Assembly (NCBI GenBank): GCA_009823505.1
Contig: VZQC01007982.1
Span: forward strand, 1,931,984 to 1,995,983
Source: Rhizomys pruinosus
Lineage: Eukaryota; Chordata; Mammalia; Rodentia; Spalacidae
Length of the DNA stretch: 64,000 bases
Reading direction: 5' to 3'
Each line of letters opens with the position of its first letter. Position 1 is the stretch's first letter. The translations under genes were made by a program, and so were the position numbers. This document shows, one piece after another, positions 1 through 11,506 of this stretch. The notes below the pieces were generated by a model, which saw only the letters and a program-made list of their open reading frames with translations, was not told the DNA's origin and made no database searches.

Positions 1-2090
1 CTCTCCAGCACTTGGTATCATTTGTTTTCTTGATCCTAGCCAGTCTTATTGGAGTAAGATGATATCTTAAAGTGGTTTTCATTTGCATTTCCTTAATGAT
101 TAGTGATGTTGAACAGTTCTTGAGGTGTTTCTCAGACATCTCTAATTCCTCACTTGTGAAGTCTCTGTTCAGTTCTTTGCTCCATCTATTGAGTGGGTCA
201 TTTGTTTTCTTTTTTCTTTGTTTTTTGAGTAGTTTATATATTCTGGAAATCAATGCTTTGTCAGATGTATCTGCAGTGAAGGTTTCCTCCCACTCTGTGG
301 GATTTCTCTTCACTTCCTTGATTGTTTCTTTTGATGTACAGAAGCTTTTGAGTTTGATGAGGTCCCATTTGTCAATTGTCGACCTTAATTCTTGTGCAGC
401 TGCTGTCTGATTTAGGAAGTCTTTTCCTACGCCTATGTCTTGTAGTCTGCTGCCAACTTTTTCTTCTATCACCTTCAGAGTTTGGGGTTTCACGTTGAGG
501 TCTTTAATCCATCTGGAGTTGACTTTTGTACAGGGTGAGAGGTAGGGGTTTAATTTCATTCTTCTACAAGTGGTGATCCAGTTTTGCCAACACCACTTGC
601 TGAAGATGCTGTCTTTTCTCCATTGTGGTTTCTTGGCCCCCTTGTCAAATATGAGATGGCTGAAATTGTATGTGCTCAGATTTGGATCTTCGGTTTTGTT
701 CCATTGGTCAACAGGTCTGTTTTTGTGCCAGTACCAGGCTGTTTTTATGACTATAGCCCTGTAGTATAGTTTAAAATCTGGTATAGAGATCCCTCCTGTG
801 TAGCTCTTTTCACTCAGGATTGATTTGGCTATTCGGGGTCTTTTGTTTCTCCAAATGAATTTAAGAACTTTTGTTTCCAAGCCTGTGAAGAAACTCTTGG
901 GGATTTTGATTGGGATTGCATTAAATCTATACAAGAGTTTTGGTAAAATGGACATTTTTACAATGTTAATTTTCCCAATCCATGAGCATGGGAGGTTTTT
1001 CCATCTTCTGAGGTCTTCTTCAATTTCTTTCTTTAAGGGTTTAAAATTTTTGTTGTAGAGGTCTTTGGTGTCTTTGGTTAGGTTTGTTCCTAGGTATCTT
1101 ATTGTTTTTGAGGCTATTGTGAGTGGGAAGGTCTCTTTGAATTCTTTCTCCAGTTGCTTGTTCTTGGTGTAAAGAAAGGCCATTGATTTTCTAAGGTTAA
1201 TTTTGTATCCTGCCACTTTGCTGAAGCTGTTAATCGTTTCTAGGAGTTTTCTGGTGGAGTTTTTTGCATCTCTTAAGTAAACAATCATATCATCAGCAAA
1301 TAGGGATAGTTTGACTTCCTCTTTTCCAATTAGTACTCCTTTAATATCCTTTTCTTGCCTTATTGCTCTAGCAAGTGTTTCAAGCACTATATTGAAGAGG
1401 AGTGGTGATAGGGGGCAGCCTTGCCGAGTTCCTACCTTTAAAGGGAATGTTTCCGTCATTTCCCCATTTAGGATGATATTGGCTGTGGGTTTCCTGTATA
1501 TGGCTTTGATTACATTGAGGAATGATCCCTCCAATCCAATTCCTTCTAGGACTTTAAGCATGAAGGGATGCTGGATTTTGTCAAAGGCTTTTTCAGCATC
1601 AATTGAGATGATGGTGTGGTTTTTGTCTTTGATTCCGTTTATGTGTTTGATGATGTTTATTGATTTTCGTATGTTGAACCATCCCTGCATCTCTGGTATG
1701 AATCCAACTTGGTCATGATGGATGATCTTCTTGATGTGGGTCTGTATGCGATTTGCCAGTATTCTGTTTAGAATTTTGGCATCTGTGTTCATGAGGGAGA
1801 TGGGTCTATAATTCTCCTTTTTAGTTGGATCTTTGCCTGGTTTTGGTAATAGAGTGATGTTGGCTTCATAGAAGGAATTTGGGAGAATTCCCTCTGATTG
1901 TATACTTCTAAACAGTTTCAGAAATAATGGTTGTAGGTCTTTTTGAAATGTTTTATAGAATTCTGCTGTGAAACCGTCTGGGCCTGGGCTTTTTTTAGTT
2001 GGGAGGCTTCTTACTACATCCTCTATTTCTTCATATGTTATGGGTCTGTTTAAGCTGCTGGTCTCTTCTTGGCCAAGCTTTGGTGATTAG
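1..2090 (-). mobile_element. LINE-1 ORF2 fragment, reverse strand
   Basis: Read on the minus strand this is the middle and C-terminal part of L1 ORF2 (endonuclease/reverse transcriptase). The complement of 1282-1300 encodes FADDMIV, the reverse-transcriptase catalytic motif with both aspartates intact. The first 120 bases match the same ORF2 C-terminal region seen in plus orientation at 62.46 kb. No long minus-strand frame survives, so the copy is decayed. It runs off the left edge of the window and ends near 2090 before a T-run, consistent with 5' truncation. It is less diverged than the L1M at 46-52 kb. Confidence 0.9.
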
Positions 2091-2534
2091 ACTTTTTTTT
2101 TTTTTCTATTTCAATGTAAGAACACATCGGAGCCATCCAATGAGGTACATGTGATAGTTTCCCACCTGATGCAGCAAAGGTATCTGGAGAGTGAAATGAA
2201 CTCATCTGACACTCAGGTGATGGTTCTTGTCCCTGTCAGTGCTTGCAGATTCCTCTGCCTGAAAGGTTCTTCCTCCCAAATAAGTGTGTGGTTGTTCATT
2301 GCAGACTTGGGAGGTCAGCGGGGGCTGAATGAAGCACTGGCCTCACTCTGCAGATGGGATGTTGTATCCACAGGGCTTCTCAGATCTCCGGGGTGCCTTT
2401 TGGTAATTAGCATGGAGACTTGTGGTGGGCTTCACCCGCACCTGGGGGTGCTCTAGACAGTGAATGAACACGAGGTGATTTGGTAAGTTGGCCTGGACAT
2501 TGTTATGCTTTCGATCTGGAATGTCCCCCAGGCT
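2091..2534. other. Unassigned single-copy DNA
   Basis: After a short T-run at 2093-2105 the sequence shows no repeat family or gene that I recognise. A plus frame of about 100 codons (2151-2456) has no recognisable domain and is within chance length. Confidence 0.4.
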
Positions 2535-2868
2535 CATGCTTGAATACCTGTTTTCTGTGCCATGCTATTTTGAAGGCTGTGGAGCTGTTAGGAAGTGGGG
2601 CCTAGCTGGCCAAAATAAGTAAGTTACCAGGGGTGGGGCTGGCTTTGAAGATGATGGCCTGGCCCTCCTTCTAGTCCTGTTCTCTGCTTCTTAGTCTGCA
2701 CCATGTGAAGACACAGTCACAAGCTGAGCTTCTGCCATGCCTTCCTTAACACGATATGAAAGACCAAAATAGCCCCAAACCATGACCGAAGTAAATCTTT
2801 TCTCTTTTAAGTTGTTTCTGTTGGATATTTTGGTCACACAATGCAAATGTAGCCAATACAGATGCATC
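2535..2868 (+). mobile_element. ERVL-MaLR-like LTR
   Basis: The layout matches rodent MaLR LTRs: a gaagctgtggagctgttagg-like block, then a gggtggggct block, a gccatgccttcc block, and a 3' end resembling aagttgctTctgt...ttggtcacaca...ccaatacag. No target duplication was located, so the limits are approximate. It is a long-terminal-repeat relic with no coding capacity. Confidence 0.55.
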
Positions 2869-3252
2869 AAGGCCTGGCCTACGTTTCCTTCCTGGGGGTT
2901 TCCAGTTATGGGAGCTGATTACATGTTCCCACAAACAAGGAAGCAACTTCTGTAAAGTCCTTTCCACAGAGGTCCAGCATGGAGTCTGCTGGGAAATAAG
3001 TCCTTGACCTCTCTCTTTTGAGTCCTTAAATGCAAACCTGAGACCCAGTATGCGTAGACCCAAGCATGGAGGGCACTAGGAGGAAAGAGCACAACCTCTC
3101 AGCTCCTCCAGACACTTGCTGAAACTTTATCTATAAAGTGACAACACAAATAGTATATAGAAATGCATTAATAATATTTGAAATTAGAAATTAGAGATGG
3201 AAAATGTAGCAGCTAAACTCACTCCCTAGAGAATCCCAAAAGAATGCGGTAG

Positions 3253-3480
3253 TTGATGTTGGAGAGATTGGCTCAATGGTTAAGAGCACTAGCTGCTCTT
3301 GGAGAAGACCTGGGTTTGGTTCCCAGCACTCACATGGCAGCTAACAACCATCTGTAACTCCAGTTCCAGGGAATCCAGTGCCCTCTTCTGACATCCATGG
3401 GCATTGCACAACACAGCTGCACTCACACACATGTACGCAATATACTCATATACGTACGATAAAATAATAAATAAAATAAT
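3253..3480 (+). mobile_element. B2 SINE (older copy)
   Basis: tRNA-derived head (ttggagagattggctcaatgg, then ggtttggttccc in place of the B box), B2 body (cccagcactcacatggcagc, ccctcttctgac) and an ataaataaaat tail. It is flanked by an imperfect 15-bp target duplication, aaaagaatgcggtag at 3238-3252 and aaaagaacgtggtag at 3481-3495. Two TSD mismatches and a decayed B box suggest an older insertion. Confidence 0.85.
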
Positions 3481-3495
3481 AAAAGAACGTGGTAG

Positions 3496-4185
3496 GTGGC
3501 TGTGGCTCACTGAGGTGATTGCCCTCAAGAAAGAGTGTGGCTGGGACCTCAAGCTACCTGGATAACAAGGAACAGACTCAGAGAAGCTGATAGGTCTGCT
3601 TATCAGAGAGCAGTCAGTCTGGATCCACGGTGGGCTTTGGTGGCTCCGGGGGGGGGGGGAGCAGCTTCTGAGCGCTGCCCTTTCTCTGGCTGGTTTTAGC
3701 TTTGACTTACACAGGGATGGGCTGTGACCCACCGGGCTGCTGAGGGAACAGTGCAGGCAGTAGGTATTTGGGCACAGCAAAGACGAAGCTCCTGGCCAAG
3801 GTGTGCTGTTTCTACTGAAGTGGAGTGTGCCTTGCTCAGGGCCGAGAACCTTCAGAAGAGAGGCAGGGCTTAGCTTTGGGATGGGATGTATGTCTTGCAT
3901 TTCTCTAACAGCCTACTAAAATAGTTTGAAGCTTCCTTGGGGCCGAGACAGACATGGTTCTCAAAGGCCTGAGCTAAGGCTGGATTTATGTCTAGAGGAC
4001 ATGGTACAGGAGGCAGGAAGGTGGGACCCCTCAAGTCCCAGAAGGCCTCAAGTACCTGTAATGAATAATCCTGAGGTCAGTCAGCAGCCTGTGACCTCCA
4101 CATTCCAGCTCTTCTGTGGAAGCAGGTACCTGTGTGCAGGAGAGGGAGAAGCCTGGCCTGGACTCAGTATCTGTTCTGCAAGGTT
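3496..4185. other. Unassigned DNA left of the TG array
   Basis: No gene or repeat family is recognised. There is a G-run at about 3649-3659. A minus frame of about 200 codons (3289-3900) spans the preceding B2 and has no coherent domain content. Confidence 0.35.
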
Positions 4186-6166
4186 CTGTGTGTGTATGTG
4201 TATGTATGTGTGTGTATGTGTATGTGTATATATGTGTATGTGCATATATGTGTATGCATGTGTGTATGTGTATGCATGTGTGTATGTGTATATATGTGTA
4301 TATATGTGTATATGTGTGTGTATATGTGTGTGTATATGTGTATGTGTATGTGTGTGTATATATGTGTATGTGTATGTGTGTGTATATATGTGTATGTGTA
4401 TGTGTGTGTATTTATATATGTGTATGTGTGTATTTATATATGTGTATGTGTATATGTATATGTGTGTGTGAATATGTGTATGTGTGTGTATGTGTATATG
4501 TGTATGTGTGTGTATATGTATGTGTTTATGTTTGTATGTGTATATATGTATATGTGTATGTTTGTATGTGTATATATGTGTATGTGTGTGTATTTATATA
4601 TGTGTATGTGTATATGTGTATGTACGTGTATGTGTATGTATGTGTATATGTATGTGTATGTGTATATATGTGTATGTGTATGTATGTGTATATGTATATA
4701 TGTGTGTATGTGTGTATGTGTGTATGTGTATATATGTGTATGTGTGTGTATATGTATGTGTATATGTTTGTATGTGTATATATGTATATGTGTATGTTTG
4801 TATGTGTATATATGTGTATGTGTATGTGTGTGTATTTATATATGTGTATTGTATATGTGTATGTACGTGTATGTGTATGTATGTGTATATGTATGTGTAT
4901 GTGTATATATGTGTATGTGTATGTATGTGTATATGTATATATGTGTGTATGTGTGTATGTGTGTATGTGTATATATGTGTATGTGTGTGTATATGTATGT
5001 GTATATGTTTGTATGTGTATATATGTATATGTGTATGTTTGTATGTGTATATATGTGTATGTGTATGTGTGTGTATTTATATATGTGTATTGTATATGTG
5101 TATGTACGTGTATGTGTATGTATGTGTATATGTATGTGTATGTGTATATATGTGTATGTGTATGTATGTGTATATGTATATATGTGTGTTTGTGTGTATG
5201 TGTGTATGTGTATATATGTGTATGTGTGTGTATATGTATGTGTATATGTTTGTATGTGTATATATGTATATGTGTATGTTTGTATGTGTATATATGTGTA
5301 TGTGTATGTGTGTGTATTTATATATGTGTATTGTATATGTGTATGTACGTGTATGTGTATGTATGTGTATATGTATGTGTATGTGTATATATGTGTATGT
5401 GTATGTATGTGTATATGTATATATGTGTGTTTGTGTGTATGTGTGTATGTGTATATATGTGTATGTGTGTGTATGTGTATATATGTGTATGATGTGTATG
5501 CGTATGTGTATATATATGTATATGTGTGTATGTGTATGTGTATGTGTGTATGTGTATATGTATATGTGTGTATGTGTGTGTATGTGTATATATGTGTATG
5601 TGTGCATGTGTATATGTGTGTATGTGTGTATGTGTATGTGTGTATGTGTATGTGTATATATATTTGTATGTATGTGTATGTGTATATATGTGTATGCGAT
5701 TGTGTGTGTATGTGTATATATGTGTATGTGTATGTGTGTATGTGTATATATGTGTATGTGTATGTGTGTATGTGTATATGCATACATGTATGCATATATA
5801 TGTGTATGTGTCTATGCGTACGTGAATGCGTATATATGTGTATGTGTATATGTGTATGTGTATGTGTGTATGTGTATATATGTATACGTGTATGTGTGTA
5901 TATATGTGTATTGTATAGGTGTATGTGTATGTATGTGTATATATGTGTATGTATGTATATGTGTGTGTATGTGTATATATGTGTAGGTGTGTATGTGTAT
6001 GTATGTGTATATGTGTGTATGTGTATATGTGTATATGTGTGTATGTGTATATATATATGTGTATGTGTATATATGTGTATATGTGTGTATGTGTATGTGT
6101 ATGTATGTGTATATATGTATATGTGTGTATGTGTGTGTATGTGTATATATGTGGATGTGTGTGTAT

Positions 6167-6200
<34 letters not shown>

Positions 6201-6650
6201 GTGTATATGTGTGTATGTGTATGTGTGTATGTGTATATATGTGTATGTATATGTGTGTAGGTGTATATGTGTGTATGTGTGTATGTATATTTGTATGTGT
6301 ATGTGTATATATGTGTATGTGTATGTGTGTGTTATGTGTGTATGTATGTATGTGTATATGTGTGTATATATTTGTATGTATATGTGTATATATGTGTATG
6401 TGTATGTGTGTATGTGTATATATGTGTATGTGTGTGTATGTGTGTGTATATATGTATGTGTATATGCGTACATGTATGTGTATATACATGTATGTGTATA
6501 TGCATATGTGTATGTGTGCATGTGCATATATGTATATGTGTATATATGTGTATTGTATATGTGTATGTGTGTATATATGTGTATGTGTGTATGTGTGTGT
6601 ATGTGTATATATGTTTATGTGTGTGTATGTGTATGTGTGTGTATGTTTAT
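4186..6650. repeat. Large TG/TATG/TATATG array
   Basis: About 2.46 kb of almost uninterrupted alternating purine-pyrimidine sequence built from tgtg, tatg and tatatg steps, with rare tttg, tacg and gcat interruptions. The core words contain no stop codon in any plus frame and their complement contains none in minus frames, which explains several very long apparent reading frames. Such tracts are typical hypervariable intergenic microsatellites with Z-DNA potential. Array length in the assembly may not equal the true length. Confidence 0.95.
4505..5470. repeat. 241-bp higher-order repeat inside the TG array
   Basis: The rare marker tgtacgtgt recurs with its C at 4625, 4866, 5107 and 5348, exactly 241 bp apart each time. 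A second marker, a tatt-gtatatg step, ends at 4850, 5091 and 5332, again 241 bp apart. The later three units look nearly identical and the first lacks the tattg step. Similarity breaks down near 5471. This indicates recent unequal exchange or segmental amplification of a 241-bp unit, not simple slippage. Confidence 0.85.
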
Positions 6651-7175
6651 GGGCATACATGCTGTTGGCATGTGCACTGCACAAACAAAAAAAGCTAAAG
6701 CACCTGATGGAGCTGATTCGTTCTTTTGTCAGGGAAGGATAGACAAGGAGAAGAAACAACTCTTTCCCAATCTTGAAATAATAGCAACATAACTATTATC
6801 AGTTCATAAAGGAAAAGATATTTCATCAGGCAAAAGGAGCTATACCCCATCCCATCCCACCACAAACCTCTCCCCACCCTGCCACATACCCCACTGTGCT
6901 CCAAGCTGTGGAGTGTGGAGTGAGCCTGGGGAAGGATTAAACAGAAGCACATCTGTGCTGAGAGATGGCCTGTCCTGGCCTCGGAGCTTATAGGGCTTGA
7001 GATTCTCTCAGAGCAGGCCAGGCTGCTTCTTACAAAGCATCAGGTGTTAGATTCAGATAAGGAGATGTGGAGGAGAGAGGTGGTCACCTCCCTGAAGTCC
7101 AGACATGGTGCTCCCGAGGGACTGGACCTCCACTCCATGTCTGCCACACACTCTTGATCCTGTTTTTCTCATGTA
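6651..7175. other. Unassigned single-copy DNA
   Basis: Mixed sequence with no recognised gene or repeat between the TG array and the next LTR-like element. Confidence 0.35.
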
Positions 7176-7562
7176 TGACAAAGACCTGACAAGGAACAAC
7201 TTAAGGGAGGGGAGGTTTATTTCGGCTCACAGTTCAGGGACATAGTCTATCATACTAGGGAGGGGAGGTGGCAGGAGGAGCAGGTGGCCATGGTAGGGGG
7301 AACTCATTCACCCCTGGGTGGACCGCGAAGCAGAGTGGGGCAGTCCGGCACGCAGGTGGTCTTCTCGCTTCCCCTTTTATACAGTTCTGGACCCTGGCCC
7401 CTGGAATGGTGCCACAACATTCGGAGTCGGTTTTCATTCTCAGTGCTAAATCTCTCTGCAAATATCCTCACACACACTCCCAAAGGTGTGCCCCAGTAAT
7501 GCTGGAGATGCTTCTTAATTCAATCAAGTTGATGATTGAAATGAATCATCACACACTTTGAC
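7176..7562 (-). mobile_element. ERVL-MaLR-like LTR, reverse
   Basis: The plus strand reads like the complement of a rodent MaLR LTR: an opening acctgacaaggaacaact block, ggtttatttcggctcacagttc, a ctggcccctggaatggtgcc block, and an end near tcaatcaagttgatgattg. Similar reverse copies occur at 19.5, 21.0, 22.5, 40.0 and 61.5 kb. It is diverged and its ends are approximate. Confidence 0.5.
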
Positions 7563-8282
7563 TATGCTATTCCAGGTCATTGGCTGCTCCTGAATGGTGG
7601 ACTGAGTCTTCCATTTCAGAACAAAACTCTGCCTAACTCAAAGGCCTGGCTACAACCTCATGTGGCCCAGATAGAGTCCATCTGGGAAACGTGGGTCCAG
7701 AGCCCCTTGCAGCCTGCAGATGTGAAGTGTGCCTGGCCCCTTGATTTTGGCTGATGGGTCTGTACTGGATCTCAGACTACAGGCTGTCTTCAGGGAGACA
7801 TGGATCTCCCTCCCCAGACAACCACAATTCTAAGCTGTATCCCCTTGAAAGACTTTTCTGATTGGTTCAGCTTTTTTATTTGTGGTTCTAAGCTGCTGAA
7901 TTACATTGTCTTTATCTGCTTTTATGGTGAGTTCTGACCATGTCTCAAGTGGGAAAATGCCTGGCAAAAACCTCAATTTCCTCTGAACAGAAATTCTGAA
8001 TCATCCATGAAATGAAAGCTTGTTCCTTTGAAAGGTATTTAATAGAACCACTGCACAGGGGTGACAGCTGAGCCACTTGGACTCTTGGTAGCACTAGGGA
8101 CAGAGCCCTCCAATATTGGGACACACAGTATGAGTGGACAGCATGGCCCACATGTGGCCGTACCTGTGTATCACAGATACATGTGCATGTGCACACACAC
8201 ACTCACATGTATATGTGTACACACTTATGTACTAAGCTGGGATTGAGGATAGGGTTTGGAGAGAAAGGACAGGGAGATTTAA
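7563..8282. other. Unassigned single-copy DNA
   Basis: No gene or repeat family is recognised. A short CA/TG-rich patch lies at about 8175-8230. Confidence 0.35.
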
Positions 8283-8298
8283 GGGGACAGCTACTTTT

Positions 8299-8466
8299 TT
8301 CTTTTCCTTTTTTTTTTCGTTGTCTTTTTGAGACAGGGTCTCCCTGTAGCCACAGGCTGACCTATAACTCACTATGTAGATCAGGCTGGCCTCCATCCCA
8401 CAGAGATCCATCTGCCTCTGCCTCCCAAGTGCTGGGATTAAAGGCATACACCATCACGCCTGGCTT
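8299..8466 (-). mobile_element. B1 SINE, reverse
   Basis: Complement of a 7SL-derived B1: T-rich tail, tttttgagacagggtctccc, a ctcactatgtaga block, and ctcccaagtgctgggattaa to catcacgcctggc. A perfect 16-bp target duplication, ggggacagctactttt, lies at 8283-8298 and 8467-8482. The exact TSD shows L1-mediated insertion with little decay since. Confidence 0.95.
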
Positions 8467-8482
8467 GGGGACAGCTACTTTT

Positions 8483-9020
8483 CATTCTATTACTGAAGAA
8501 CTTGGGTCTGGTGGGGGCAGATTGACTCTGGTCCCAGGTCTCTCTTTGAAGTTGCTGTGGGACCCTGAGCAAGTCACTTTAGTTCTGTGAGCTTCATCCA
8601 TGACACGAACACAAAGACTTTTTTCTAGAGTTTAAGGCGGGAAGCAGAAACTGCTCTCAAGTATTTCTGGTAGAAAGAAATTTCATAATTGGGTCTTTAC
8701 ATCAGCAGAAAAGCAAGAGGAAAGGAATCCAAGGTCAGCAGACCAGAAAACCTCTGCTTTCACGGCTGTCTGCATTGTTACGTTCATGGTGCCTTCATAG
8801 TCTTGATGTTAGTGACAAGATAAGACCATGGACCCTGGAATTTGCCACCACTAATTATCCACCTGTAGTGCCAAAGTGTTGCAGTTCTGAAGTTGGTGGA
8901 GCCTGGGGAAAGAATGGAAAGGAGACTTTATTTGAGCATTTGACAATCTTTTTGATCCAAAGTTTCATAATTCTGGTGGGGAGACTCTATCTGGAGAGTC
9001 TCACCAGAAACTCCATGGTT
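8483..9020. other. Unassigned single-copy DNA
   Basis: No gene or interspersed repeat is recognised. The short open frames have no features. Confidence 0.3.
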
Positions 9021-9205
9021 TTTTGAGATCATTTCCTGTATCCTAGGATGGCCTGAACTCATTATGTAGCTAAGGATGGCATGATCCTTCCTCCACCTCT
9101 GTAGAGCACCTGGCGTATACATGTGTGACACTTTCTTGTTTTATATGACACTGGGGATCCAACTCAAGACTATGTACATGCTAGTCAACTATGCACTTTA
9201 AAACA
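9021..9205 (-). mobile_element. B4-like SINE relic, reverse
   Basis: A degraded B1-like complement (ttttttgagatcatttcctg...cctgaactcattatgtagc) is followed by an ID-like complement (cactggggatccaactcaag...acatgctagtcaactatgc). That order fits a B4 (ID-B1 composite) in reverse orientation. It is strongly diverged. Confidence 0.45.
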
Positions 9206-9424
9206 TTTTTTAATTAAAAATTTTTATTGTATGAGTGTTATGGCTGCATGTATATAAGTACAACTATGTTGTCCAGTACCCATCGGGGACAGAAGAGGCT
9301 GTTGGATCCCCTGGAACTGGAGTTAGGGACAGTTGTTAGATGCCATGTGGATGCTGGGATTCAAACCCAGCTCTTCGGCAAGAACAGCCAATGCTCTTAA
9401 CTGCCGTGCTGTCTCTCCAGCCCC
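9206..9424 (-). mobile_element. B2 SINE, reverse (older)
   Basis: A T-rich tail is followed by ggatcccctggaactggagt and a diverged head ending ctgtctctccagcccc. The B-box complement (gggattcaaacccagctc) is mutated. No clear target duplication was found. Confidence 0.85.
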
Positions 9425-9530
9425 AAGTGTGTACCGAGGATCCCGCTGGTCTTGCACTCGCTGCCCAGCTAGGCCGGTTCAGGACCCACAGCCCGGAAGT
9501 GTCAAGCTGCCCTGCATGCCAGTGGCATTT

Positions 9531-9785
9531 TTTAAATAGTTTTTATTTATTTATTTTTTAAATTTATTTTTTAAATTTTATTTTTTATGTGTATGAATGT
9601 ACTGTCTGCATGTAGGTTTGTGCACCCATGTTGTGCAATGCCACAGAGGTCAAAAGAGGGCATCGGATTCCCCTGGAACTGGAGTTAAAGACAGCTCTCA
9701 GCTGCCATGTGGGTGCTGGGAATCGAACCTGGGTCCTTTGCAAGAGCAGTTGGTGCTCTTAACCACTAGGCCATCTCTCCAGCCC
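9531..9785 (-). mobile_element. B2 SINE, reverse
   Basis: Full-length B2 complement from the T-rich tail to ccatctctccagccc. The target duplication gtggcatttttt starts at 9522 and at 9789. It lacks the 17-nt internal duplication seen in the youngest B2s here. Confidence 0.9.
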
Positions 9786-9951
9786 ATGGTGGCATTTTTT
9801 TTTTTTTTGGTCTTTTGGTATTTTAGTGCTCCTTGGATATCACTTCTCATGCCCTCTCTATGCGAGGATGGAAGAGTCAGGAAGGGATCTGTCAGTTGTT
9901 GTTTCTTCCTTCACATCTCATCCTATGTGAGATTAAATATTAGAACATATT

Positions 9952-10366
9952 GGAAAGATGGTTTATTTGCTGGAGTGTTTGCTGAGTTTGCATCTCCAGC
10001 CAGTAAATGCCAGGTGGGTGAAGTGGCCTACCTGTAATCTTAGCACCCAAGAGGTGGAGTCAGGGGATCTAGGTGCAAGCTGGCTAGCTGGACTAGGTTC
10101 AAATGATGGGACCCCCATCTCATCAGAAAAGGTAGAAAGCAATCAAGGAAGGCATCCAGTGTCAAATTCTGGCCTCCAAATGTGTGCGCATGTATATGCA
10201 TGTGCACCTGCAACATGTGAGCATGTATACACACATGTGCACACCACACATACATACACATGCATGCACACCGCACACATACATACACATGTGTGCACAC
10301 AACACACCCATACACACATGTGTGCACACCACACACACATGCACACACATACAAAAAATAGAATTT
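9952..10366 (+). mobile_element. RSINE1-like SINE with CA-rich tail
   Basis: A tRNA-like head is followed by acctgtaatcttagcaccca, a gatctaggtgcaagctggct block, gaaggcatccagtgtcaaat and ctggcctcc, then a CA-rich tail from about 10190 to 10352. This order matches the rodent RSINE1 family. A second copy lies at 39.8 kb. Confidence 0.65.
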
Positions 10367-11086
10367 GAAGAACAGAGACAAATAAAGTTCAGGGTAAACA
10401 AAGAGTTCTCTTCTAGGGTCACATGACCAAGGTCTTAGACCCCTTATCTAAGCACACATGGTCTCTTCCCAACTGGGAGACTGAGTTCAGCACAGCTCCT
10501 AGCAGGCCGTGGGGTTCCCCGATGCCTCCACTCTCTCTCTCTCCTCTCCCCTTCCTTGTCTACCAGGGCAACTTGAGAGAAAGAGCAGAGGGCAGGAGCC
10601 TGCTGCTACTTTTGCATTATGAGAAATGGGAGACGGAAGGAATAGAATTTAAACCCTGTTTGATGAGAAACCTTCCCCTGCCTGTATCACTTCTCCAAAC
10701 TGGCACTAATTGCTGCCTCCTCCTGCCACTCTGTCAATAGAGCAGGAGGGAGGGGTAGAGAAAGCTGTCCTCCCTCAGAAAAGCTACTTGTCTTCCAGTG
10801 GGGGTGGTGGGACGGCTTGAGATCAGAAGGTTCTGATGGGACCTGGCAGCATGGGGAGACGGGGGACTCTCATCACTCCCCATCCGCCTGTAGGCCTTGT
10901 TCTGAGGAAAGTCTGGGGAGCAGGCTTGCTTTGTAATAGGTAGCATCATTCAGAAGTCAAGTAGGCAGTTCGGCATGAGAGCCCCAGGCTGGCACTCTGT
11001 CTGCTTGTGACTGTGGCCTTGGTTCCATGGGCACAGCTGATTATCAACATGGAATATTCCAGTTGAGAATGCACAGAGAAATAAGC
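10367..11086. other. Unassigned single-copy DNA
   Basis: No gene is recognised. A short CT-rich stretch occurs at about 10530-10555. The window shows no splice or coding signature strong enough to call. Confidence 0.35.
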
Positions 11087-11496
11087 CGTTTTTAAAAAGC
11101 AATTTATGCCGGGCATGGTGGCACACGCCTTTAATCCTAGCACTTGGGAGGCAGAGGCAGGCGGATCTTTGTGAGTTCAAGGCCACCCTGGTCTACAGAG
11201 TGAGTTCCAGGACAACTGGGGCTACAAGGAGACCCTGTCTCAAAAAGACCAAAAAAAAAAAAAGCAATTTATTGCTACTTTATTTTTTTCTTTCTGTGTA
11301 TGAGTGTATTCCCTGCATGTGTGTAAGTGCACCCATGTTGTGCAATGCCTGAAGAGGTCAGAGAAGGCATCGGGTCCCTTGGAGATAGAGTTATGCATGA
11401 CAGCTAGCCACCGTGTGGGTGCTGGGAACTAAATCCAGGTCCTTTGCAAGAGAAGCCAGTAAGTACTCTCAACCACTGAACCATCTCTCCAGCCCA
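11087..11496 (-). mobile_element. B2 SINE, reverse, tail split by a B1
   Basis: The B2 body complement runs from about 11280 to 11496 and ends ccatctctccagccc. The word agaaataagc occurs directly before the element (11077-11086) and directly after it (11497-11506), giving a target duplication. The B2 tail at 11087-11107 and 11273-11300 is interrupted by a B1 at 11108-11258, so the B2 came first. Confidence 0.75.
11108..11258 (+). mobile_element. B1 SINE nested in a B2 tail
   Basis: Starts gccgggcatggtggcacacg and contains gaggcagaggcaggcggatc, with an A-tail. A perfect 14-bp target duplication, aaaaagcaatttat, lies at 11094-11107 and 11259-11272. Confidence 0.95.
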
Positions 11497-11506
11497 GAAA
11501 TAAGCT

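Noticed and set aside
3289..3900. 203-codon minus-strand frame
   Set aside because: Its C-terminal third is the complement of a B2 SINE and the rest has no domain or conserved pattern.
4132..6792. 886-codon plus-strand open frame, and others of 236-563 codons on both strands over the same region
   Set aside because: They are translations of the TG/TATG array, whose core words contain no stop codon in any frame. The 241-bp unit is not a multiple of three, so the same DNA is read in all frames. There is no real protein signature.
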